54,128 nt of DNA from an uncultured Eubacteriales bacterium (GTDB lineage: Bacteria; Bacillota; Clostridia; Lachnospirales; Lachnospiraceae): contig OMZX01000011.1 of the NCBI GenBank assembly GCA_900315665.1, positions 1 through 54,128 of the forward strand. The letters run 5' to 3'. The notes under the pieces were generated by a model. The model had not been told where the DNA came from. It searched no databases and was given only the letters and a program-made list of their open reading frames with translations. Within the stretch, counting starts at the first letter, position 1, and every line of letters begins with the position of its first letter. The position numbers and the translations under genes are program-made. Positions 1 to 9,200 of this stretch are shown one piece after another.

Positions 1-82
1 CAATGCTTACATCAGGCATCATAACAGAGCCTTCAAGAAAATGGTAGTTGTCAGATTTTGTACTAGTTATCGGTTTATGGCT

Positions 83-139
83 CTAGGGATTACCATTCCA
101 GATCTTGTCAACCTTGTTTTTAATCGCTCCTGTAATCAT
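83..139 (-). pseudogene. 5' fragment of a type I restriction methyltransferase (HsdM) gene
   Basis: An 18-residue ORF reads MITGAIKNKVDKIWNGNP and then meets a TAG. The first 15 residues match the usual beginning of HsdM, the N6-adenine methyltransferase subunit of type I restriction systems, whose N-termini read like M(L/I)TGxxKNKVDKIW. A GAGGGAGA ribosome site precedes the ATG. After the stop the same frame continues towards base 1 with a sequence that does not look like HsdM, so only the start of the gene survives. The fragment is short, so the family call rests on one motif. Confidence 0.5.
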
Positions 140-180
140 TGGCTTCTCCCTCTGTATTGATAGGAAAAGTATAGCAAAAA

Positions 181-205
181 GCGGGAAGGTCGAAAGCCTT
201 CCCGC
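181..205 (-). terminator. Intrinsic terminator
   Basis: Perfect 9-bp stem GCGGGAAGG/CCTTCCCGC with a 7-nt loop. Read on the minus strand it is followed by a T run, so it fits as the 3' end of the minus-strand unit that holds the RidA-like chimera. Confidence 0.7.
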
Positions 206-244
206 CGTTTTCATCATTCTGTTGAATTCACAATGAGGTCAGCA

Positions 245-337
245 TGACACCGGGGACGATTCTCTCTGTCAGCTTCTTGAAAGGTAAAAAATGACTTAAT
301 GCCAAAAAGCTGACAGAGAGAACCGTCCCCAGTGTCA
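245..337. repeat. REP-like palindrome, copy A (two inverted arms)
   Basis: Arms at 245-273 and 309-337 are inverted copies of the motif TGACACCGGGGACGGTTCTC followed by TCTGTCAGC, with two or three mismatches. They are separated by about 35 nt. The same motif recurs at 15250-15278 (one arm) and 33446-33506 (two arms). Copy A lies just 3' of the chimera ORF that ends at 341. I recall this motif as a common interspersed repeat in Clostridia; that link is from memory. Confidence 0.85.
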
Positions 338-340
338 GCT

Positions 341-610
341 TTACAGCTCCGCGATCGCTTCGATCTCGCAGAGTGCGCCCTTCGGGAGCTTCGCTTCGAC
401 GCAGGAGCGAGCCGGCTTTGAGATAAAGTACTTCGCATAGACTTCATTGAACTTCGCGAAGTCGCTCATGTTTGCGATGAAGCAGGTGGTCTTGAGATAT
501 AGATCACAATCCGTGTCGATCCGCGTCGCATGCACCATATCGGTCTTGATTGCAACCTGCTTAAGAACATGTGCTGCCTGATAGACCCGGTCCAACGTTA
601 ATTCAGCCAT
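341..610 (-). pseudogene. In-frame chimera: threonine ammonia-lyase start fused to RidA end
   Basis: 89 residues. Residues 1 to about 37 ([18 protein letters not shown], then [11 protein letters not shown] and DCDLYLKT) resemble the N-terminus of threonine ammonia-lyase (IlvA), which continues into the PLP site in intact enzymes. From about residue 38 the sequence ([43 protein letters not shown]) is the C-terminal half of RidA, the reactive enamine/imine deaminase. RidA acts on the enamine that IlvA releases, so the parents could well have been neighbours ilvA-ridA. A deletion between the shared LKTT-like segments would create this ORF. The start at 610 has a GGAGGGG site, which fits the original ilvA start. 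The PLP lysine and the N-terminal half of RidA are missing, so neither activity is expected. The RidA half is certain; the IlvA half is my reading of a short stretch. Confidence 0.7.
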
Positions 611-616
611 TCGCAC

Positions 617-1004
617 CCCTCCATCTTTTCATCTCATCCCAATCGCATTTCATTGAAAATCAATTTTCTTTACCCTAATCACATTCCGAAGAATCCAATC
701 TTCAGAACACGCGACCTGCTCGAGATATCCTTTAAAATCCTCAAAAAAGAAAGGCAGACGGATCCATGTCCATCTGCCTCATTGCGAACCTATTATTGAT
801 TTTTGTGTTTGAAAAGTCAAGCGCCTTTTCTCGAGAAATATGTCAAGAGCTCAGTTATGAAAAGTAGACTCTTCAAGCCTCTCCGGCATTCAAAAAGTCT
901 AAAATTCACATGCCAGCCAATTTCAAATATTCATCAGCAGTCGAAGCATCCAGCCCGAACTTTTTCATGAAAATGTCATGTCTCCTGACCCCGTTACGGA
1001 AAAC
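617..1004. other. Intergenic stretch without a recognisable gene
   Basis: AT-rich DNA between the chimera and the metallo-beta-lactamase gene. It holds the terminator at 751-778 and a 20-codon minus-strand ORF at 906-968 (MKKFGLDASTADEYLKLAGM) in frame with, and just downstream of, the stop of the MBL gene. No ribosome site convincingly serves that ORF and I do not recognise it. Confidence 0.5.
751..778 (-). terminator. Intrinsic terminator
   Basis: On the minus strand a 10-bp stem AGGCAGATGG/CCGTCTGCCT (one G-T pair) with an 8-nt loop is followed by TTCTTTTTT. It probably ends transcription of the MBL gene at 1005-2342. Confidence 0.65.
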
Positions 1005-2342
1005 TTACGGGTTGCAGTTCTGACAGGGATCGTAGCCTTCCAGGATCAGCTGATCACGAGATTTCGTGGAGACCTGTTTGTTCTTTTCACTCATCTTTTT
1101 GACAGAATCGCAGCTCGGATAATGAAACTTTTTCGAGCGGGTGTTGAGGATATAGGTGCCTGCTGCCCGGGAAGCATTTTGTGATGCGCTAGTTCCGGCG
1201 TCACCTGCCGCTGCGATACCTAATCCTGCTGCAGTGCTATAGGCGGATGTTACAGTACCTGAACCTGTTGCATTGCTTCCGACTGCAGTACCCGATGTGG
1301 CGTCAATGCCGGCTCCGGCACTGCTGCCTTCTGATCCGGTACCCGGTGTAAGATTCTTAGTTGGTGCCTGCGAGAACCAGTAGCTTGTGCCATCGGAATA
1401 AACGGTAACCTCACCCTGTACATCGGACCGATACAGCTGAGAGCCGCTTGCGATGATACGGTCGAGCGCATCCTTTGTCGGATGTCCGTAGCTGTTGCCC
1501 GCTCCACAGGATATGAAGGTGTAGGCAGGCGTGACTGCGTTTAGAAATGCAGTGCTGCTGGAATACTGGCTGCCATGATGACCGGCGATATAAAGGTCAG
1601 AGTCCAGATTGCTGTTGGTTCGAAGAATCTTCGCTTCCTCTTCCTCCGCTGCATCACCCGTCATGATCACACTGAAGCTGCCGTAAGCGATACGTAACGC
1701 GATGGAACGGTCATTGTCGGTTTCGGCAGAATTGTCTGCGGAAAGCACGCTGATGGAGGCATTGGCGAGAGCATAGGTGTCGCCGGCCCTCGGATGGATG
1801 ATCTGCGCGCCGGACGCCTGCTCCTTCGTGAGGAAGGACTGGTAGATCTTCGTGTCAGTCGTGTAATCCGGGCAGAGGACGGTGTCGACCTTCGTCGTGT
1901 TGAGCACACCGACGAGGCCGGCGATATGATCCTCGTCATAATGCGAAGCTGTGAGATACGTGAGCTCGGTCACGCCATGCTGCTTGAGATAACTCACGAC
2001 GTAGGACGAGCTGCTGCGGCCGCCGCCATCGTAGATCATGTATTTGCCGTCTGCCTTGATGAGCAGAGACAAGCCCTGGCCGACATTCAGCATCGTGAGC
2101 TCGAAGGGCGCCTCTGCCTGGGTGCTCTGAATTGCCTGCGCGGTACCGGCTTCTGCGGCGATTGGTGTCGCAAGTGTGGCGAACAGCAGGCAAAGGGTTG
2201 TCAGAAATGCTGATATGATTCGCGTCACCTTCCATGTGAAATGCTTCGGTGCGGCACTCCCTCCCGACTTCGTTTCGGAACTGGCTCCGCGAACTTCTGA
2301 AAATCTGCATGCGGCTTTATGTGTCGTATGGCTCTCCTTCAT
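1005..2342 (-). CDS. Exported ComEC-like metallo-beta-lactamase-fold protein
   Basis: 445 residues. Residues about 38-65 form a hydrophobic, signal-like segment after a charged leader, so the enzyme domain should sit outside the membrane. Residues about 78-330 are an MBL fold related to the hydrolase part of the DNA-uptake protein ComEC: LNVGQG, the metal-binding HYDEDH near 134-139, and GHHGSQYSSS later. A Ser/Gly/Ala-rich linker follows. The last 50 residues form a small Cys/His-rich module (FHYPSCDSVKKM, then GYDPCQNCNP) that often ends such proteins in Firmicutes and resembles a zinc site. ComEC membrane segments are absent, so this is the stand-alone secreted type; the substrate is unknown. 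The start has GGAGG 9 nt upstream. Confidence 0.85.
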   Translation of the reverse strand: MKESHTTHKAACRFSEVRGASSETKSGGSAAPKHFTWKVTRIISAFLTTLCLLFATLATPIAAEAGTAQAIQSTQAEAPFELTMLNVGQGLSLLIKADGKYMIYDGGGRSSSSYVVSYLKQHGVTELTYLTASHYDEDHIAGLVGVLNTTKVDTVLCPDYTTDTKIYQSFLTKEQASGAQIIHPRAGDTYALANASISVLSADNSAETDNDRSIALRIAYGSFSVIMTGDAAEEEEAKILRTNSNLDSDLYIAGHHGSQYSSSTAFLNAVTPAYTFISCGAGNSYGHPTKDALDRIIASGSQLYRSDVQGEVTVYSDGTSYWFSQAPTKNLTPGTGSEGSSAGAGIDATSGTAVGSNATGSGTVTSAYSTAAGLGIAAAGDAGTSASQNASRAAGTYILNTRSKKFHYPSCDSVKKMSEKNKQVSTKSRDQLILEGYDPCQNCNP

Positions 2343-2489
2343 CGTCGATACCTCCCCAAGTATAAACTTTGAATATGATGCATACTATATGTTGTTACGA
2401 AATGCTCTGTTGCTTCTATTTTAGCATAAATGTTCTTTGATGCTTGATATTGATTGCATTTTTCTTAAGCTTTTCTGCAGTGCTTCTAC

Positions 2490-2657
2490 TCAAGTGGTTT
2501 CATCATCTTTAATATCTACCGCTTCTTTATCTACGCATTCATCCAGTTCTACTTGTTCCCATCCTTTTAAGTCATTCTCTGGGATGCCATGTTTCCTCAT
2601 GATATCTTCCATCGGGATTCCTTTTTTCCAAAGCTTCTCATCATCGATTGCATCCAT
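2490..2657 (-). CDS. Small acidic protein, unknown
   Basis: 55 residues from an ATG with AGGAG 8 nt upstream (MDAIDDEKLWKKGIPMEDIM at the start). The protein is very acidic towards its C-terminus. The stretch MEDIMRKHGIPENDLKGWEQV could be a helix-turn-helix-like or antitoxin-like tail, but I cannot assign a family. It lies 33 bp before a possible partner-free gap and downstream of the metallophosphoesterase gene on the same strand, so it may be cotranscribed. Confidence 0.45.
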   Translation of the reverse strand: MDAIDDEKLWKKGIPMEDIMRKHGIPENDLKGWEQVELDECVDKEAVDIKDDETT

Positions 2658-2715
2658 GTCTTTTTCTCCTAAAAAATATCGTGATGGTGATAGTGGCAAA
2701 CTACACTACCTTCAC

Positions 2716-4323
2716 TCAAAAGTCCAGCGAAATCCTATGGTGTCCTTCCGGGTTTGCTTTCCGGTCATCAACGATTGTAGAAATATAGTATGCGGTCATA
2801 TCTGCCGGCACCCTGTCCCAGAGTGCTATCCCGTAGGCCTCCTTTTCCAGGTCGATGGCGTCCCCAGAAAAGTATGCGGTATTGAGATCTGCGAAGGTCT
2901 CCGCAGCGATGTCTAGGTCGGAGGCATTGGCAAAAGCTGAAGCATAATCGCGCTTCGTCGACTGAAGCGGCTTCTGCCGGAAGTACTGAAGCGCATAGTC
3001 CTCTAGATTCTGCAGGTTCGGATCGTCCGGATCTAGATTCGGGTCAAGCGTCAGATGATTATCATGTAGATGTTCCGCGACATACTTCGTGAGCTGCAGA
3101 CTTTCCGTCTGATACGAAAGTTCATGCTCTGTGACCGTGATCATCCCATACTGCAGCGGATAAATAGACAGCGCCGATGTGAGAATTTCCGGCGTTGAAA
3201 TATTCCCTGCGGTGGTGTCAGCCGAAGCCGCCGAGCCGCTGATGGAAGCATTGGCCGAACGTGGCTCATCACTACTGCCAGCATTATCTGCATCAATTTT
3301 GCCTAAAATATGCTGAATATGCAGGTGCCCGGCGAGATTCGCGATCACGTGATACTTCTGATAAAGCTTCTCGAGCGCCTCATGCTCCGCAATCTGAAAG
3401 CCATACGAAAAGAGCGGGCTATGCTGCCTGAGATTTTGGTGGCTCACCGTGATCACGCCAATGCCTCCTTCATCTGCCGCTTTCAAAGTGTTTTCGACCC
3501 ATGCGAGTGTCTCGTCTGATACGTGATTCTCCTGCACACTGTTGGTATCAAGCATGAGGATACCGAAGTCTTTTCGAAGCGGGACGAAGTAGCTCATGGA
3601 ATCGGGTGCCCGGAGGCTGAAGGCTTTACTCGAATTTTTCGATTGATCCTTACGATTCGGATTTGTTGTTTCACCCTCTGCTGCAGATGTCGAGATCGTT
3701 TCATCTTCTGCTACAGATGTCGAGATTGAACCTTTATTCATAAACTCCGTGGCAAGTGCTGGCACAAAGTCATAATAATCAGTGACAAATTCCTCCGGTG
3801 TTTCCTGCTCGACGCGTATGAAGGAATCCCCTACAAAGCGCGCTGCATTCGGATTGTTAAGATCATGGTTTCCGGAAATGGCCAGCACGGGTATCCCGGC
3901 ATCGCGGATTTTTGAAAGCCGCTCGATCAGCGCCTGATGACTCTCCCTCGCCCCATTGAAGGTGAGGTCACCGCTCAGGATCACAGCATCCGGCTTTTTC
4001 CGGATTGCTTCCTCGACGAAGGCATCGATGAGCTCCTCGGAATAGAGCATGATCTTCCCGTCGGCATCATCGATAACCTGACGGAAGTATGCGCCATGAT
4101 CTGTCAGTGTCGGTGCGATGTAGTGAAGATCTGTCGCTACCATCAGGGTTAGCGGTGCTTCGGCGAGGGTGGGAAGAGAGGCTGTATTGATTGCCTGGTT
4201 TGCATTTGAGGTATTTTCTATATTCCAAGGTAAGGCACTTTGAGAACCAAAAATCAACGAAAAGATGATCAATGCCATTGCGGCGCATAAGCAGATGAAC
4301 GTTTTTAAGCTGATTTTCCGCAT
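2716..4323 (-). CDS. Exported calcineurin-like metallophosphoesterase
   Basis: 535 residues with an N-terminal signal or anchor (about residues 5-25, KTFICLCAAMALIIFSLIFG). All calcineurin-type metal motifs are visible in order: DLHY, SGDLTF, SGNHDL, VSHQN and AGHLHIQH. These bind two metals and support phosphoester hydrolysis, here probably outside the cell or at the membrane. A low-complexity Ser/Thr/Glu repeat (ISTSVAEDETISTSAAEGET) and a Ser/Ala-rich insert interrupt the domain, typical of surface proteins. The C-terminal about 150 residues are an unassigned tail seen in this exported family. The start at 4323 is chosen over an ATG 21 bp upstream because GGGAGG lies just before it. The substrate is not evident. 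Confidence 0.85.
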   Translation of the reverse strand: MRKISLKTFICLCAAMALIIFSLIFGSQSALPWNIENTSNANQAINTASLPTLAEAPLTLMVATDLHYIAPTLTDHGAYFRQVIDDADGKIMLYSEELIDAFVEEAIRKKPDAVILSGDLTFNGARESHQALIERLSKIRDAGIPVLAISGNHDLNNPNAARFVGDSFIRVEQETPEEFVTDYYDFVPALATEFMNKGSISTSVAEDETISTSAAEGETTNPNRKDQSKNSSKAFSLRAPDSMSYFVPLRKDFGILMLDTNSVQENHVSDETLAWVENTLKAADEGGIGVITVSHQNLRQHSPLFSYGFQIAEHEALEKLYQKYHVIANLAGHLHIQHILGKIDADNAGSSDEPRSANASISGSAASADTTAGNISTPEILTSALSIYPLQYGMITVTEHELSYQTESLQLTKYVAEHLHDNHLTLDPNLDPDDPNLQNLEDYALQYFRQKPLQSTKRDYASAFANASDLDIAAETFADLNTAYFSGDAIDLEKEAYGIALWDRVPADMTAYYISTIVDDRKANPEGHHRISLDF

Positions 4324-4395
4324 GCTTTCACCTCCCGTTCTCACTCTTCTCTTATTTCGTCAGGTTCTCCGGTATTTATTTGCCACTCAAGGTAA

Positions 4396-5283
4396 ATTTC
4401 GACTGCAGAGCTGATTGGCATCAGCGGTAATCCCTCGGAGGTAGAGAAATATGCCTATCTTGCGCAGCGGATTACAAATCTGATCCTTCGCGAACGAGAG
4501 CTCGATCTAAAAAGCCGGACCTCGCGGCAACAGACTGACTTTTTCGTGCAGTCGCTCGTACAGGGAAGGTCACTGAATCATGATTTTTATATGGATTTTC
4601 TCGAGCAGAAGAAGCTATCCGATGCATCGCGCTTTGCGACGGTCATCGTGAAGCTGAACGCGAAATATAATCCATCAAATCTTTATCTCATCGAGCAGCA
4701 TATCCGGAGGGTGTTTGAAAGCACCGGGAGTCCACTGTCTTCTTTCCAATATCCGCATGAATACATATTGATTGCAGAAAAAAAAGCGCTTGAGAAGGCG
4801 CTTGATCAAATGAAGGAGCTTGCGGACACGTATCATGATATCCTGACGATCGGCATCGGCTCCGACCATGCACTGATGCATCAGAACCGGTCATACCGGG
4901 AAGCAGATATCGCGCGCAAAGCTTGCATCGGCGGTATAAATTTCGCCATGTATGACACCCTCAATCTGGAAATTATCATGGGCAGCATCGGCGAGGACGT
5001 ACGACATCAGTACGCGGAGAAAATCCTCGGAAAGCTCGATGAAAAGGCTATCCGCTGTCTTAGGCAGTATTTTGACTGCGCGTGTCATCTGAAGGAAGCC
5101 GCCAGTCTTCTTTTCATCCATGAAAAAACGCTGAAATACCAGCTGGAGCGTGTGAAAAAGCTGACTGGCTACGATCCGACGCACTTTCAGGATGCCGTCA
5201 CGTTGTACTTCGCACTGCTGGTATCTCCACAATATCCAAATTTTTCGTCACCGTCGCTGCCAGTGATGATGTCGCGGACATAA
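4396..5283 (+). pseudogene. 5'-truncated PucR/CdaR-type sugar-diacid regulator
   Basis: The open frame starts right after a TAA at 4393 with no start codon near it, and reads IGISGNPSEVEKYAYLAQRI, which matches the inner part of the CdaR sugar-diacid-binding domain. It continues through LDLKSRTSRQQTDFF, a middle GGDEF-like region, and ends in the PucR-type helix-turn-helix (CHLKEAASLLFIHEKTLKYQ, RVKKLTGYDPTHF). About 295 codons remain of a family norm near 370-400, so the first 80-100 residues are lost. A GTG at 4546 could still start a 245-residue product without the ligand domain. The last dozen residues (after TLYFALLV) belong to a different gene on the other strand, so both ends appear cut. 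Confidence 0.75.
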
Positions 5284-5338
5284 GCATTAGCATAGAAGCC
5301 GCGCCAAGCACCGCAAAAATTTCAAATCTTCTCTTCAT
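5198..5338 (-). pseudogene. Truncated ORF with signal peptide
   Basis: 46 residues beginning MKRRFEIFAVLGAASMLMLM and continuing SATSSLAATVTKNLD, a textbook signal peptide with an AxA-like cleavage site. After about 36 residues it runs into the antisense of the CdaR-like gene and stops. A GGTGG-like ribosome site lies 8 nt before the ATG. This is best read as the first 5' part of a secreted-protein gene whose remainder was deleted when it was joined tail-to-tail with the regulator gene. Confidence 0.55.
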
Positions 5339-5493
5339 ACCTTATACCACCTACTACTGCGTTGATCATACACTTGCATCTGCCTCGTAATTCTCCGGAA
5401 TACCGGATTCGTATGCATCTGTCCTATTGCAAAAAATCAGCGCCTACATTTCTAAAGCTCACATCGACGTTTCACCGATAATGTATAACAGGA

Positions 5494-5522
5494 TTGCAAT
5501 GTGCGGCATCTTCCGTTAGAAT
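5494..5522 (+). promoter_or_regulatory. Sigma-70 promoter for the ThyX-like gene
   Basis: TTGCAA, a 17-nt spacer and TAGAAT, 54 bp before the start codon at 5576. Confidence 0.55.
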
Positions 5523-5575
5523 GTCCGTGAGTTATTGTCCGATATAGACATTGGTGAAATTGTATGAGGTAAATT

Positions 5576-6217
5576 ATGTTAAAGGTTGAGAGAACAGCTG
5601 TTATGAATCTCGAGAACGCCATGCGTGGCGCGCGGAACCCGATGAATTCCTGGGCGAGATCCGACAGCAGCTATGATGAAAATGGCAACTATATTTTGGG
5701 GCCGAACGATCTCGGTCTTGCGAAGCGGCTTCGTGTCGCAGGGTCTGATCACCGGAAATTTATCCGTCAGATTTTTGTTTCCTGTGATATTACCGCACCG
5801 ATTTACTGGTGGAAGGAGTTCGATACCTATAAGGTTGGCACGACAGCAAACTCGACCTCGACGATGCACAAGCTCACCTCGAAGCCGATCGAGATGGATG
5901 ATTTTTCGCATGATCATCTGACACCGGATGCAGAAAAAATCATGTCTGACTATGTCGATGCCATCGAGAAGATCCGCCTTCGTTTCCTGGAAAATGGGAA
6001 GTCTAAGGAAGACTGGTATGATCTCATCCAGATGCTGCCGGAGTCCTATAATCAGATGCGGACCGTCACGATGAGCTACGAAAACCTCGTCAACATGTAT
6101 TTTGCCCGCCGCAATCATAAGCTTATGGAGTGGCATACCTTTACCGACTGGATCACGACCCTGCCATACGCACAGGAGATCATCATCGCGGAGGATGATG
6201 CCAAACCCGAAGCCTGA
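5576..6217 (+). CDS. Conserved protein, distant ThyX-like (FAD-dependent thymidylate synthase-like)
   Basis: 213 residues, start with GAGGT 7 nt upstream. Segments such as FIRQIFVSCDITAPIYWWKE, the STSTMHKLTS stretch and the helical C-terminal part (LVNMYFARRNHKLMEWHTF) recall phage and clostridial proteins annotated as ThyX-like. The RHRxxSxNExSxRY flavin/dUMP motif of true ThyX is not present, so thymidylate synthesis should not be assumed. The gene stands alone: its own promoter is upstream and a strong terminator lies directly downstream. What it does is unknown. Confidence 0.5.
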   Translation: MLKVERTAVMNLENAMRGARNPMNSWARSDSSYDENGNYILGPNDLGLAKRLRVAGSDHRKFIRQIFVSCDITAPIYWWKEFDTYKVGTTANSTSTMHKLTSKPIEMDDFSHDHLTPDAEKIMSDYVDAIEKIRLRFLENGKSKEDWYDLIQMLPESYNQMRTVTMSYENLVNMYFARRNHKLMEWHTFTDWITTLPYAQEIIIAEDDAKPEA

Positions 6218-6239
6218 CTAATATTCCAAATCACCCCAT

Positions 6240-6266
6240 GAGGCTGCCGCTTTCTGCGGCAGCCTC
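6240..6266 (+). terminator. Intrinsic terminator
   Basis: Perfect 11-bp stem GAGGCTGCCGC/GCGGCAGCCTC, 5-nt loop, followed by TGCTTTTATTT. It ends the ThyX-like gene and lies between it and the convergent addA. Confidence 0.85.
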
Positions 6267-6271
6267 TGCTT

Positions 6272-9200
6272 TTATTTCAGCGAAATCACCTGTTCTAGGA
6301 TGATTGAATAAATCAGCTTCCGCTTGATGGGCTTCCCGGTCATTTTTTCGAGGGCATCCGCATAGAGGTCGAGCTGCTTCTGATACCGGCCGACGAGTGT
6401 CGCCGGGTCATGCACATGGTCGGATTTATAATCGACGAGCGTGATGCCATCGTCATCGAGGATGAAGGCATCGATGATGCCCTGGAGAAGCACCGGTTCT
6501 GTGCAGTCCGAGTCTGGGAAGAGGTAGTTGTTCGGCACCTCCTTCATGAAATGCTGCTCCCGGTAGAGCTTGTTCTCTACCTGTGCACGCTTAAACTCTT
6601 CCGCCAAATCTGTCCGGAGGAACGCTTCGAAACGCGACGGCTTGATCAACTCGTACTCTTCCTTCGGGATGATTTCAGAAAGCTGTGACACATCCTTCGT
6701 GTAATCATATTTCTCAAAGGCATGGTGATACGCGTCACCGACGTTTGCGCCGGCCTTCTCCGTGTAGTGTTTTTCACCAATATTTTCCTTTGGAATATCG
6801 TCCACGAGCGGATTTCCCTCCGGATTCAGCGAATCAGAGTGATCCGCGAGAATCGTAATGCCGGCTGCCGGTGCGCGATCTGCCTTCCGTTCCGTCTTTC
6901 CGGCAGGAGACTTTCCAAGGCTTCCATCATCCAGCCGGTTCCAGTGTTCCCGTCCGGCTTCCGCCTCCGATACCTCAAACTTCTCGATTTCTTCCTCCTT
7001 GAGCTCCGAAACCGAATGCTTCGGGAAGAGCTTCGTCGCAGTCTCGTGCGGATAGCGATACCGGAGCCGTTCGTCGAGATATTGCGCGTCCGGTGCAGTG
7101 AGATCCGCCGTATCGATGTCATGAAGCAGAGTCATGAAGCGTGCCTCGTTCTCACGCCCGACCTCGAGCTCTTCCTCCGCAATCGCATGGAGGTCCTTCG
7201 TGTACATATAAATGGGAACAGCTGCAGCATCCGTCCCGGTCGCCATGAGCTTCTGCCCCTCTGCCATAAAGATCCAGTCAAGCATCGTCTGCGCACCGCG
7301 GATCGTCGTTGGATCACATTCACCGGCAGCATCGATGTCCTTCATCACATTATCCATCTTGTTTACCGCAGCAGTGAGAATCAGCTTATCCTCTGCTCTC
7401 GTCATCGCGACATAGAGAAGCCGCTCCTCTTCACCAAGAAGATCTGTCAAAAGCTTTTCCTTCACCGCTGTCCGTTTAATGGTCGGGATACGCACATGCG
7501 TCTCCGTATCGATGTCATCAAAAGCGATACCATACTGCTGATCCAGCAGCACATTCTTTTTAAGATCCATCTCATTGAACTGCTTGTCCATCCCCGAAAG
7601 AAAAACAACCGGGAACTGTAATCCCTTTGACTTATGAATCGACATAATCCTGACGAGATCATCCTGATCCGAATAAATCGAAGCCTCACCCTGATCCGCA
7701 TCATATTTCCGAAGCTTCTCGATATACCTTATATAGTCCGACAGTCCACGATAGGACGTTGATTCAAACTGAAGCGCCGAATCGATCAGCGCGTCAAGAT
7801 TTGCCCGACGCCGCTGTCCGCCCGGCATCGCCGATACATAATTATAGTAGCCGGTCTCATCATAAATCCGGTACAGAAGCTCATGCACAGAAAGATAGTA
7901 TTCCCGTTCCCGGAAGGACTGCAACGACTGGTAGAAGTCAAAAAGCTTCTTCTGAAGCGCTTCAGGAAGTTCTGACGCACCACCATCCTTTACAGACTTT
8001 TTGTTTTCTTTCTCTGAACCTTCTTCCGCAGAATGATCAAGACTGTCGCGGACAACGTCATCCTCAGCATACATATCGGTTGCAGCTTCTACATCCTCAG
8101 TTAATTGTTCATCTGAAATAGTCTCTGCTTCTGCCACCGGCTGCAGTGTCCCGCGCACTGCCACGATCTCTGCGAGCTCCTCATCCGTGAACCCATAGAT
8201 CGGCGAACGCATCACTGCCGCAAGCGGGATGTCCTGCAGCGGATTATCGATCACAGAAAGCAGCGACAGTACCGTGCTCACCTCCGTCGCATCAAAATAT
8301 CCCTGGCTCGACACATAGTACGCCGGAATCTGCATCCCGGCGAGCGTTTCAACATAGGTATCCGCACTTCCGCCCGGCGCCCGCATGAGAATCACGATAT
8401 CACGATAATGATAGCCCTCCTTCCGGAGCTGCCGGATGCGCTGTCCGACCATCGCAGCCTCAGCCTCGACCTTGTCCATCCGCTGCCCGTCGAAAAGCTC
8501 CCGCGACACATCCTCCTTCACCTCGATGATATGGAGCTCCGTCTGGTATTTCCGCCCAATGCCTCCATCTTCCTCAACCACCCGTCCGAGGTGCAGTGCG
8601 GTCTTCTCCGTGTAGTCAATGCCACCGACCTCCTTCTTCATGATCTTAAAGAAGACATCATTAACAGAAGTAAGCACCTCCTGCCGCGAACGGAAGTTCT
8701 TACTAAGCTCGATCATCGAATATCTCGGGCGGGCTTTCTCCTGCAATTCTGCATTTGTGGCAGCAGACTTAGGAATGTCACCGTCTTCAGCAGCATCTAC
8801 CATATTCTCTGAATATTTGGCAAGAAAAAGGTCCGGTCTGGCCTGCCGGAAGCTATAGATCGACTGCTTCACATCCCCGACCAGGAAAACATCCGGTCGG
8901 CCGAAGCGCTCCGCAGAGATCGCATCGATCAGTGCCTCCTGCACATAGTTCGAATCCTGATACTCGTCGACGAGGATTTCCTGGAGATTCCGTGCGAGGC
9001 TGTCCGCGATATCCGACGGATGCCGGTCCCCACCTTCACCCGTATATAAAATCTCAAGAGCACGATGCTCAAGGTCTGAAAAATCAAGGATGTGCCGGTT
9101 TTCCTTCTCCTCCTGATATGCATCTGAAAATTCCCGCACAAGCCCGACAAGCACCGTCATCTTTTCACGGATTGCCTGTTCTGCCGCTTCCTCCGTCTCC

